Of a DNA stretch of 64,000 bases, positions 52,851 through 64,000 are shown in pieces. Every line of letters starts with the position of its first letter. The stretch's first letter is position 1. The position numbers and the translations under genes are program-made. The DNA is from Druceiella hillmani (taxonomy: Eukaryota; Arthropoda; Insecta; Lepidoptera; Hepialidae). The notes below the pieces were generated by a model, which worked only from the letters and a program-made list of their open reading frames with translations, had not been told where the DNA came from and did not search any database. The DNA lies in the NCBI GenBank assembly GCA_039881145.1, contig JAYKKI010000134.1, positions 1,832,001 to 1,896,000 of the forward strand. Direction: 5' to 3'.

Positions 52851-55800
52851 AACTTACCCTTAAAAGTTCCAAACTTTCATATGTATGTTAAATCCTTCAG
52901 TATAGAATGAATACTGTCATGAAATTAATTCAATCTTCATGTAATAACATTTCATACCTGAAGAGGATGTAAACGAATGAAATATCAAAATGCTTTTGGA
53001 GTTTTAAATCTCTTTTTATAATGCATTTTTTTCAAAACCATTGACGTAAGATCAAGGACAACCACAGATTGAACTAAATATTTTTGAATCCAATAAAAAA
53101 TTGAAAGTATAGTCATAAATTGAAGTAATTACTGAAATAAATTACTGCTGTTTCATACTGAATTCACTTTATGTCTCGGATCTACTAAAGAATCAGCTGT
53201 TTTTCATTTCATACCGATCTATATTTTAATTATTATACTGCATATTATTTTAAAACCACCCACACAAACCTTTTTACTTCTGTATTGGATTCATGAACGT
53301 ATTCTTATACTTTTCTATGCCTCACTCATATTTAATGCTTTTCCTTTTTTTAAATCTAGTTATTTTTTATTATAGATATCATGATATATTGCACATATAT
53401 AATTGTATCGATTATTTAATACATTTTTTGTCAATTTTATAGCAATTAAAATTGTTAGTGGTTCACCAGGGAATTGATAAATATTCTATTCGAGCCTTTC
53501 TCTTCGAGAGTTTCTCGCCACTATAAACCATGAAATAAATTCGTATGTAATCTTTCAAAACTGATATTCAAGTTTCTAACCTAATTTTTGTAACTGAGGA
53601 AAAGATGCTTTAGGCGAAAAACGATTCATTCAGTGGAATATATCAACTGGTCTCATACTTCAAGTGGAAATACTTTCACTTATAATTGGTATGAAATTCA
53701 AAGAGAACTTACGGTGTTCAAGCAACTAGGATAATATATGGAATACACTTATTCTTTTAACATTATATTTTGAAGATATAATACAAAAAAAATACTGACA
53801 AAATCTAAAGGAATATTCATAGAATATATATTGAAATGTTTTATTCATATTTAGAAAACGCTAGAGTTGAACGAGCGAGAACGGTAACAAAAGCCTTAAG
53901 AAATGGACCAAACAAAAAAAATATTAATTTAATAGTAAAACAGAACGCGCAACAGTTTAACATTATAATTTTTATCGTCCCCCGCGCACCTGCGCAATAA
54001 AAGCTATAAATTCACACGATATAAAATTTAATACATGAATAAAGTAAAATACAAATGGAAATATACGCCTTATAATACGTTTTAAGTATCCCTGGAATGG
54101 CTGGCGAGATGGGTTATGATATTTGGAGAATAAATTTGAATTTTACCACCCTCCCGCTGTAAATGTCGGGCCTGAGTCCTTAATTTAGTACGTAACAATG
54201 GTAATGCCGTCCCCTAAAGAAATTGGCTTATGAAAGTGTTTTGAAATATTTTCGTATGATATTTTGTTAAACAAGTTTATTTTTAATGTGCTTCACATTA
54301 AAAATGGTCTGATTAGACATATGGAATGCATCTTTAAGATAAATCTGGCGACTCTCTTTATTGAAAATCGTTTAATAGCGGTAATGTTAGAATAAATTAC
54401 ATCATTTATTTAAATGTGTTTTAATAAATAAATCTCAAGATTTTTTGTGAAATGCATTCTATCATATTTTTCTACTCTAATAGAATTGAAAAATAAATAA
54501 CATTTTTAACGAAAATATCAATGAGTTGAATTGTTCGCTACTTACAAATAATTCTTTGCTCATCACGAATAAAAATAGCGTTATGTTCTCACCACTGCGA
54601 TTAATATTCGTCAAAACAATATTGCGAATCGATGATTGCAATGCATAATACGGTATGCTCCGTATACCTTAAAGCATAAGTAAAACTTCTGCGTTGGTGA
54701 TAATGATCATAGTGATAATGATAATATTTTCACGTGAACATTATTACAACATTTCGTATGTACGTCGAATTAATTAACTAAAATAATTATGTTATACTCG
54801 CCGTAGACTATAATTGTTAGCAGTAGAATGGCATTCTCTATGGGTAAACTAATAAAATGACAAAATTTTGAAGAAGTGTTTCGTCTATAAAAACAAAATA
54901 ATTTTAAGATAAAAAATAAAACTTGAGAATTCAGAAATAAAGATCCCAATGAGGACGCTCTTATAATTGCGCTAAAATAACCCACTTTTACAAATCTGTC
55001 AGTCATTTTTCATAATTGATTAAAACTCGAGAGCCACTGACCAAATTGGATATATTTTTTTTTCGTCTAACCCTTAAGGTGAAGTAAATAAACATGTTAT
55101 GAAATAGTCGGCGAATCCAGAAAAAATTTAAAAAATGAATGAGTTTATTTTGTTTTGATAGAATAATGTAATACAATCAATATACGGGAATATATTCAAT
55201 ATTCCCTCAATACACATAGGAGAAAATTAAATACGCTAAAATTGAGCTGAAAAGTTCAGCTCTTCATATAGGCCAATAATTCAAGATTAGTAAAAATTAA
55301 CGTAAATTAACGAAAAAAACCTAAATTTGAAATGTGTTGAAATCACTTCACCTACAAATGCTACCGTTATTATTTTCGAATATAATTAAATACTTCGATC
55401 CTATTTTTAGAGGAAAGCATTTCTCTCTTTGCGGCTTATATCTCAAGAAAACTTAATCTAGATCGATTAAGTAGTCGCAATTAAAACATTTGGTCGATAT
55501 TCTTTTGGATTATGGCGGTAAATACAATAGAAATATAATTTATTTTATTACGATAAGTAGATTTGAACGTTGATATTCTGAGATCATTTTGCTGGTTGTC
55601 GCAATATAAAAACTAACTATTTTTCTTTACATATAAAACATAATACAAATAATAGAGGGAAAACCATTTCAATATTAGCATTATTTTCAAATTCACTTCA
55701 TTAAAAAAAAATAATAAAAAGAAAGAAAATATTAAATATCTCCAAATTAATTTAGTAAATTAATTTCCTTTTGCTATTCAGACTAATCACACCTATAACG

Positions 55801-57337
55801 AAAGTTATGAGAAAAATTTCACATCAATGCTATCAATTGTCACTTAATCTTAACTAAAAGTGTGGTTTCTTCTGAGATTTGATGCAAACAATGTACTGAA
55901 GTAATTTTATGTTAAAAATCGGAATTTTCTCTTTAATTTCGAATTGTGAAAGCGATTATCTCGAAAATGACTTTTTCATATCCGCCAACAACTCTACTTT
56001 GATTTTTTAAATATTCATGTCCATTTACACTTACTAATATAGGTGAATATTTAAACAAGGCAAATTACATATAATGAATCATTATTTGTTATGCTAACTT
56101 CCAAAAAGACGAAGTGGAAAAATAAGTCTGTTAATAGATTTCAGAAAAACTTCATCATGTTGCTCGATTATACCTTGAACTTGCCACAGTTAATGTTAGA
56201 TAACATTATTATTAATTTTTCTTCAGCTGTCAAAATCTTAAGGCGAAAATCTTAGTTGGAAAATCCAGTTCATTAATATGTCTCTTCGAATCATTAACAT
56301 AATATCGTAAAGCGACTTCAAAAGTTTATACCAGACGAAATCCAAGTTTATATCCGAAAAGTGTTTCTAATACCTTTATTTGTCTATAGAAATGTGAGCT
56401 ATTGTATTGAAGGACGGAAGGTTGTTAATTTAATTAAATCCTATTTGAAATTAGATTATCCGCCATAACTTTGGCTTCAGAAAATATGATCATATTTCTG
56501 TCTAAAAGTCTAGATGTAGATAACTAACCGCAACAATCTGTATATCTCATCTCTAATACATAAACTGTCTAAAAATCCTTTTTAAGTAAATTAGTTTTAA
56601 ATATGTTAAACACTCAATAATTTTTTCTAGTGTTTTAGGTAAATGAATAAAAACTGAAAACACCGAAATTATAGGCTTAATAATGATTATTATGAACAAG
56701 TATCAACCATGAAAAGTTATTATAACTTTTCAGAACGCAATAACCAAGCCTGAATGGCTACATACGTATGCATATCATTAAGTACTTACATTCATTCCAG
56801 CACTCACCTAATTTCATTTTCACCCACAGCTGGCCTTAACCCGAAAATGATATAAAATAGGATCTTTTTTGCGTGTTGGCGCGTTACAGTTATTAAATAT
56901 TCCATTATATTTCTAAATGACTGTACATGAATTCGTGCTAAAACATATCGTGGCGTTTGATATATTACTACAAAATGGATATGACAATATTTTACGTAAA
57001 AAGTATCCGTAATTATGGTCAGCTTACACGCTATGAAGCTTTAGTGTTAATGAAAGTTTATTCCAGCCTCCTAATATTGGAGCTAGCATGTAAACTTCAT
57101 TATGATATTTTAGGTGAATGTAATAAAAAAGTGTAATTATTTAAAAAAGTGTAATTATATATTTATAAATAAACGAAGTAAATTAAGGTCTATGTTATGG
57201 TTGTAAAATTACTAAAGTCATAAAAGATGTAAAGGGATTAAAGTTTTTTTGATTACTTATTTGTTTTTATATTGATTTCAATTCCACAAATTAGTCGATC
57301 GATTTCATTAAAACACGTTTCCGCTTACGTGCATGCT

Positions 57338-57340
<3 letters not shown>

Positions 57341-57391
<51 letters not shown>

Positions 57392-57398
57392 TACACGT

Positions 57399-57454
<56 letters not shown>
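57341..57454. repeat. Compound (TA)n(CA)n(TA)n microsatellite
   Basis: TA to about 57390, CA at about 57396-57420, then TA to 57454. Confidence 0.9.
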
Positions 57455-57457
<3 letters not shown>

Positions 57458-58038
57458 CGTTACGAATCCCACCAATTAATTTTAACGTCTGGTATTCAAT
57501 TTTCATATTATTTTATTGACTATTTTCCCACAATTTAAATTTACTCCTACAATCACCGCAAAATATATTAAAAAAAAAGCAAATTTTAAAGTGTAATTAT
57601 TTGTTTTGTGCGGTACATCGGTATTTTTCTTTATATTTTACCGAATCAACCGTTTTTCTTTTTAATTGAATTACGATGAATAATCTTAAATTAAAAAGAA
57701 AGAAAAACATAGTATATGATTTATAGAATGGGTTACGTTTAATTGAAAAAATCTCAATGTATTCACTTTTACCCTCAGTACAATCGTTAACATTCCAAAA
57801 GCTAAAAAGCCAACAAATCTTACCTAAGTTTCGGTTAAGTAAATTCATTGACTTGAATATCTTGATAAACCTTTTACATAATCTAGCCAAGTGTTCCAAC
57901 GACAGCAGTGCTATTATCACTTACAGGCACCCGCTGTAGACATTTCGCTCAAACCACTTCAAATTACAGCCAGCCCCAACAAAGTTCCACAAACTATTTG
58001 TCGTGACCGCAAACGACTGATATCGCTCGAGTTCAGAT

Positions 58039-58795
58039 ACGTTCCCTATCTATTAAGGTGTCCAATTATGGTGCGACATTCCGTGGGCGATAAAAATAAT
58101 CTTTGCGACATATCAATTACAGTTAACACTGTCTCGGGCATCTAGATTTGTTGGAGGCAGCTTTCGAGTACCCAACTTGATATATATCTCTTTGGTAGAA
58201 AGGTGAAGTATACATATGTTCCATTAGCGTTCCAATTGTGGAACCGCATTTTTCGTTGCTTCTTATATGCTTTGAGGCTAACGTTCGTAACCTATGAATT
58301 ATATGAAACTTTATCTCGGTCACTGGGTCTCTCAGGGGCTCTATCTTGGCATTCGGTTTAATGTCGATTGTGGATAGCCTTTACGCAATATAACTGGTGA
58401 ATTCATCTTTGAGATATGTCAATTATATTATCTTAGAATCTAGATTTATCAAAGACCGCTTTCGAGAATGAAATTCAGTATAAATTATTTGAGTAGGAAG
58501 CTTAGAATATCTTTTAAGGTATGACAATTGTACGATTATATAATACGTTGCTTCGTGACTAACGTTTGTAATATATGAATTGTAGTTAACAGTAACGCAA
58601 AAGCTAAGTATATTGGGATCGCCATTTTGGCATCAATTTTGGCTGTTGATCATGTATTGAATATATACACAACATTCTCAACCATTTGTTGATGTAGCAA
58701 AGAGTAATATTTTAGATTCTGGAACAATATTCCATGGATAATACAAATAATCTTTGTGTTACTACGTATTGATATTTTCTCGGTTCTGATTAATT
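58039..58795. repeat. Old degenerate tandem array, units about 300-345 bp
   Basis: Anchor blocks recur: atctttgcgacatatcaatt (58099), atctttgagatatgtcaatt (58405) and aatctttgtgttactacgta (58750). Between them, gctttcgagtacccaa against gctttcgagaatgaaa and gctaacgttcgtaacctatg against actaacgtttgtaatatatg repeat in the same order. A partial earlier unit is suggested by tattaaggtgtccaattatg at 58049 against ttttaaggtatgacaattgt. Confidence 0.65.
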
Positions 58796-61209
58796 CATAT
58801 AAAGACTAATTCTTAGTAAAATATTAACGGTTTTAAGTTTTAATGCAAATGTGTTGATACAGTTTTATGTACGTTATGATATTCTAATCCTAAGACAATT
58901 CTACTTGTAATATTATGAGTATGAAGCTAAATAATTAAACTTTATGTTCAGATTTAAACTATTATTTTCTTTTTAATTTTGTAAAATGAAAATAGCATTT
59001 TTACTAATCTAAAAGGCGATGCCATGGCAGGCAATTTTTAAGTTCTTTTTTATAATCGTGTACTTTGCATTCGTATTCATGTATTGTATTAATCTTCAGA
59101 ACTAACAAAGATATTAAATTTTATCGTGATAATGTTAAATAGAAAGTAAGTTTTATTGGTTCTGTCTGCCATATTGCATTGCCCTTTAAATAATAATAAA
59201 TAAAATTATAACATCAAAGTTATGTTGAAATAACTGAAATAATATGTTTAAGTATAGTTTTGAAGTAACCCTGTATAGCATTAATATGTATTGTGTATTT
59301 AAATACTTTTATTACAAATAATTATTTTTCTTAGATACACAGGTTTTACTCTTAAAAGTAAGATGGATGAAGCAAAGAATGGTTATTTTCGACCTAATTA
59401 AAATATTACATGCAACTATTCTTATTTTCCTTGGTGTATTTAAGCGTTTTATTTCTTTCATGAGATTTATTTGTTCTGTTAATGATATCCTCTCCTGAAT
59501 TAACATCTTTTAGCTTCATATTCATCCAGAATAAGGTATCTAACTTTACAGCCTATTATTCTTTCTTTATAACCGTGTTAGTTGTTTTTACACCACACCA
59601 CCTATTTTATTAAATTGTTGTTTTTCAAAGAATAGATTTTTCTTAAAGACTATTTTTAACATTCCCGTCATTAAACATTTAAAATTTTGAATAATCCATA
59701 TTATATCCGCTTCTAATGAGATTACATCATTTGCAAATATCAGACATAAAACTTAGTTATATTTTATTCACGAATCATCATCAGCCAATTAACTAAAATT
59801 AAATGTTCGTTATATTAGCTTGGCGGATTATATGTTTTAACTATTTTTTTAAAGTTTCTTCTATTTTAATTCTATGTTTCTCTCATAATTCTTTGAAGTT
59901 TAATTTAATAAGATGTTGTCTTTATTTTTTAAGAAATAAATAATTACTAATAAGTAACGATCCGAGCAACAAATACATGAGTGATAAACAATGAAATTAT
60001 TGAAATTACTCACATTCACTCGCTAAATAACACATTAAATATTACATTTGAATTCATGAATCAAATAAATAAAAATAAAATCTACTACCAATTCAAAATT
60101 TTAAATAGAAATTTTTTGTAATTTTGCCTTTATTTTATTATCTGAATTAATTTTGAATTTGAAAGAATTGTTTTTTCAAACAAAATTTCCTTTCTTAGTT
60201 TGAATTAGTTAAAGTCATTTAAATATAAAACATAAACCGGTAAATATATATATTTTTGCGTATTTAATTCCGTATAATTTATATCGTAAATAAAATACAT
60301 GTGGAACGAGGAACCATATTATTTGTACTGTTTACGAAACGGATGGATAAAGATATTGCATTGCTACATAGGAAAATGCTTTGACAAAAGCCTATTTGAA
60401 AAGCCTTTAAACGCAATTTTATTATTAATATTTTTCTTCAAAACTGAGCCGTCACTAACACGCTTATGCTTTTTTAAACACAGAGGACAAAAACATAAAA
60501 GATACGAAGAAATAACAAAGGACTTTTTTGCTACAAATAAAACAAGTAACGGATAGAGCTCACAATATAATAATAAAGCCACAAAGAGACGCGAATTGAA
60601 CGATTTGACCTGATTTAGTTGGGACAGAATCGAAAAATATATTACGAATAAGAGATTGTCGAAAACATAAGATATACGCGGTGTTTAAAATATGTCCTTT
60701 GAAAGCTTTGCTTTGATTTCTGATATGCTATATATTTTTGGGCAACTATAAATAGTTTGATATTGGATGTAGCGTCTGTGTTAATTTTCAATTCACTTTG
60801 CGTGGAATGGTAATACGTCAGAATATTCATGTTAAAATATTGCTAATTTTGTATGCTAATTTCAAAATAAAAAATGAAAACTTAAAATTAATATTATACT
60901 AACTCCGAATCCAATTTTTCCTCTGGAAATAATAACACATAAACGTAAAATAACAAAAAGAATAAACCTTGACGCAAGTTCAATATATGGAACTAACTCT
61001 ACAGCTCTGCCTATGTATGTAATTTATCTTTATAAATAAGGCTTATTGTTGGCAATTGAGGCAATGACTCCCGTATGCCTTTATTCTGTATACTTGATGT
61101 TTTAAGTAGTAAAATATGTGCTGGCTATGTTAATCATGTGCATAATAAAACCTCGTCAGTTTGATTAGGCTCCTCTTTCTGAAGACGCAATGTTGCATAA
61201 AATTACATA

Positions 61210-61560
61210 GTTAACTGTTTGTCTTTCAGGGTCTTTATCTCAAACTTAAAAAAATACATATATATATATAGAATCATTTTGTTGTCCGTCTTTCGCTTAG
61301 TCTATATGGCAAGACCATTTTCTTTACGAACTATTAGAAATATTTATTATTGCCTTTATGCGGTTGGAATTAATGCTAGATACTAAAATCTACAACCCCA
61401 AGAGATCTGTAAATATCAAGTTTATAACTCTGTGCTATAAAAGGATTTCGGATATCACGTGTTTTAATATTGACTCACTGGCTCACTTATCAAAATCTAT
61501 GGGGTATTTCCTGTCGACGTAGAATATTGAAAGGTAAAAAGGAACTCTAATAGCACAATT
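61210..61560. repeat. Lepidopteran interspersed repeat, partial copy
   Basis: agaatcattttgttgtccgt then ctttcgcttagtc is close to the 'ggatcactttgttgtctgtctgtc' subfamily. tatttcctgtcgacgtagaa at about 61505 matches its 'acttcccgtcgacctagaa' interior. A short (TA)n is embedded at 61256-61270. Confidence 0.5.
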
Positions 61561-63585
61561 AAAGAAAAAAATAGAAATGTAACTATTACGTGACCAACTT
61601 AATTTTTGTATATATGTAAAATACGTAATTACTTATTGTGAAATATTTACTTGGTAATATAACAGGCATGGAACACTCAGGGATCCTATACAAAGTTGAT
61701 AGTCCTTTTTGAGTTATTGTGCCATCATTACTCTTTTTAAGAAAAACTAATATTGAAACTGCTTTTTAATTACGATATTAAACATTTTATTAATGTGTTT
61801 ATTAAATGTCGATATTGATAACATCTGAAGTCGTATAGAAGAATGTTATTATTCAGTGTATTTTACAGCAACTTATTTTATTTAAATTGATATGTAATAT
61901 CGGATGAATTAATGATTATGGATTTCCTTATTTCCTTAGAACTCTCTCTACGTGTACTAATTTCTCACCATTGAAGTTATTATATTAAATTGAGCCATTC
62001 ATTTTCAACCAATTTTTATTATTTTTGAAAATATTTAAATTTATTATATGAAAATAAACTACTCAAATCTGTATGATTTTTTGTAAATAAGGAAACAAAT
62101 TATATAGATGTGTTATTATGGCACGTTCTAAACGATTTCTAAGATTAAATACCAGTATCGCTATTTGAAAAAGAGCTTCGACAATTTAATTTAAAAATTT
62201 CTTTATTGCAAAAGAAAACTTATTCAATCTTTGTTTAGTTTAACACGTTAAACAATAATTTAATGTTGTAACAATAATTGACTTTTGCACAATCTCTGGA
62301 TGCATAACAGTTTGCGGTATTGAAAGAAAATCGGGTAGCTCGTTTATCTTCTCTAATAAATATAACATATACAGAATGTTATAAAATATCACTTAAAATA
62401 ATTGATTACAGCTATCTAATAAATCATAAATATTTTTCATCTAATATTATATATTAAGTAAAGATTATACAAATGAATCGAGCATCTTATCTACTTCAAA
62501 TAAATTAATTATCGAAATAATTTATAACGACGAAACGTAGTACGTCGAAATATATTTTTTCGTTGTGTTATTACAACCTACGAAATTACCTATTTTACAT
62601 TATGACCAATGAAACCATATATAAATTTTTAATCCAATAGTAAACATCAAAACCATAATTTGTACAGGATTCAGGGAATTCGTCGTAAATACAATTTCAT
62701 TCTTTACCCAAAGAGATGAAGTTCCAAATGCTAAAATAATAAAAATTTTATGTCAAGCGTAATAGGCATAAAAATGTAATAGGCTATTTCGATCAGAAAT
62801 AACAACGATGCAACAACTGTAGATTAAAACGGTCATCGTTAAGGTTATTTAATATTTGATGAAACGTGACGATAAAAATGATTTTTGTTATTACTTGCGA
62901 TCGTTTTGTAGAATCTAGTTATAACAGTGTAACTTGAACGGCGGGCTACAGCATTTTAAACGATGGTATTATCAATGTTCATTTAAATACCGACACATTT
63001 TATTTTGGGATATAGGGGCACAGCCTCTAACACCAAATGAAATAATATAGGCGCATGGAAAAAGTGAGCGTTGTAGAATATTCGTACGCCTCTAAACATA
63101 CTACTACTCGACGCGTAGTAATTACATAAATATATGGAGTATCATAGATACGTCAATAGATCACACTACGTATAATTTCTTATTAACTTCTAACATGCAA
63201 TACACGTGCTTTGGCGAAATGGGCGTGGCCAGAGAAGTGTGGAGTAGTGCAGGAGGGGGTTTGTGTTTGAGTAAGAAACTCTAATGTGGGTAGATGTATG
63301 AGGGTAGATATCATTCTCAGTCGTACTATCAGATATCATTCTCAGCACACATAACTTTTCGATAGTATATGTACTCATTGCAAGCTTACTATGTTTCCGC
63401 AATTTGTACCAAATTTCAACCTTTTGTCAATGTACATAATCCACTTACATTGGTAAGTTTATATATTTGTCTATATTCATTTGATCGTTACGTACTTTGT
63501 TGTCTACACATTTAACAAAATCATAAAATTGGTTCATATTTGTCCATATATTGAAAATATTTACGAAACAATGATTTAAGAGATC

Positions 63586-63790
63586 ATTACAAAAGTAAAA
63601 GGACATAAAAATATAGCGTATCCATTTTTTTCTGTTTATCTGTGAGTCTGTTTATTTGTTCGCATATTACGCTGAAACAACCAAAGGAATTTCAATGAAG
63701 TTTTTACTCATGGAATCTGCTGGGTCTAAAGTAATCTATGAGTTAAAGTAGTCTATAACTAAAGTAATCTATAGGTTTTATAATAATTGA
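63586..63790. repeat. Interspersed repeat fragment with a Tctgt-rich head
   Basis: tttttttctgtttatctgtg, then agtctgtttatttgttcgca and gaatttcaatgaagttttta, resembles the '...ctgtctgtttgttcgc...gatttcaatgaaatttt' repeats common in Lepidoptera. It abuts the MITE starting at 63797. Confidence 0.4.
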
Positions 63791-63796
63791 CGAATA

Positions 63797-64000
63797 TTGA
63801 ATATATTTGGCGTTAATTTTGTAGAAATTCATTATTCACAATTAAATGAAACTACGTGATGTAGTATTATTTCTACTTTCTTTAATTTCTTCACGACGAC
63901 CTAGGTTTCGTTGTATTACAACATCTTAAGGTGGGATATTATCCAAGATTAAAAAAATTAGCAAAGATATCTTTGCTAATATCCCACCTGAAGATGTTGT
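63797..64000. mobile_element. Fold-back MITE, copy 4, cut by the window end
   Basis: It starts ttgaatatatttggcgttaa like copy 2 and has the same actacgtgatgtagtattat arm. The core holds 23-bp inverted arms at 63918-63940 and 63978-64000 (one mismatch), with a perfect 18-bp palindrome agcaaagatatctttgct at 63960-63977 next to the second arm. The right outer arm must lie beyond position 64000. Confidence 0.75.

Noticed and set aside
63306..63345. 15-bp direct repeat agatatcattctcag, two copies 25 bp apart
   Set aside because: Isolated short duplication with no element structure.

Overview
The window reads as one piece of a large, AT-rich insect gene. The organism is most likely a moth or butterfly. 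The main reason is at least ten diverged copies of an interspersed repeat that I recognise from memory as ubiquitous in lepidopteran genomes: one end carries a 'caagtgcgagt' motif followed by a 'gggttccgtac'-like motif, and the other end carries 'gtctgtctgtc' runs and 'ttccgtttttgcca...ggctacgga'. Terminal (TA)n-bearing repeats and long fold-back MITEs fit the same picture. No species is assigned.

Only two coding exons can be supported, both on the + strand: 13777-13997 and 20031-20154. Spliced together they encode about 114 codons that form one complete SUEL / rhamnose-binding (galactose-binding) lectin domain, with eight cysteines, a YGK (YGR-like) motif and a GDPC motif. The text around the domain (LLSGTLRTYQKAACDEE at its start, VAYKCRP at its end) points to an EVA-1 (EVA1C) homologue, a single-pass receptor known as a Slit/Robo co-receptor in nematodes. 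Latrophilin/Cirl is the main alternative. The exon pair starts after a phase-1 intron and ends in a phase-1 intron, so it is a symmetric domain module. The 6.0 kb intron between the exons is phase 0.

The rest appears to be intron: at least 13.8 kb upstream and 43.8 kb downstream. Region by region: 1-13776 has two or more lepidopteran repeat copies, an inverted duplication (4983-5408 against 7567-8606), and GC-rich islands at 2.2, 3.2-3.5, 9.8, 10.75 and 11.7 kb. 13998-20030 has two microsatellite arrays, the second inside a 400-bp repeat. 20155-30000 has a second copy of that repeat, a CpG-dense island at 23.1-23.4 kb, a MITE and a short unrecognised ORF cluster at 27.0-27.7 kb. 30000-50000 has more repeat copies, many (TA)n arrays, two MITEs and a 140-bp tandem array. 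50000-64000 has a LINE 3' fragment on the minus strand, a degenerate array of about 300-bp units at 58 kb, and a MITE cut by the window end.

I found no tRNA, rRNA, CRISPR array or intact transposase or reverse transcriptase. The most interesting observations are two directly repeated (TA)n elements closely flanking a frame-critical exon, a MITE family whose arms are conserved while its palindromic cores are not, and CpG-dense islands inside very AT-rich introns.
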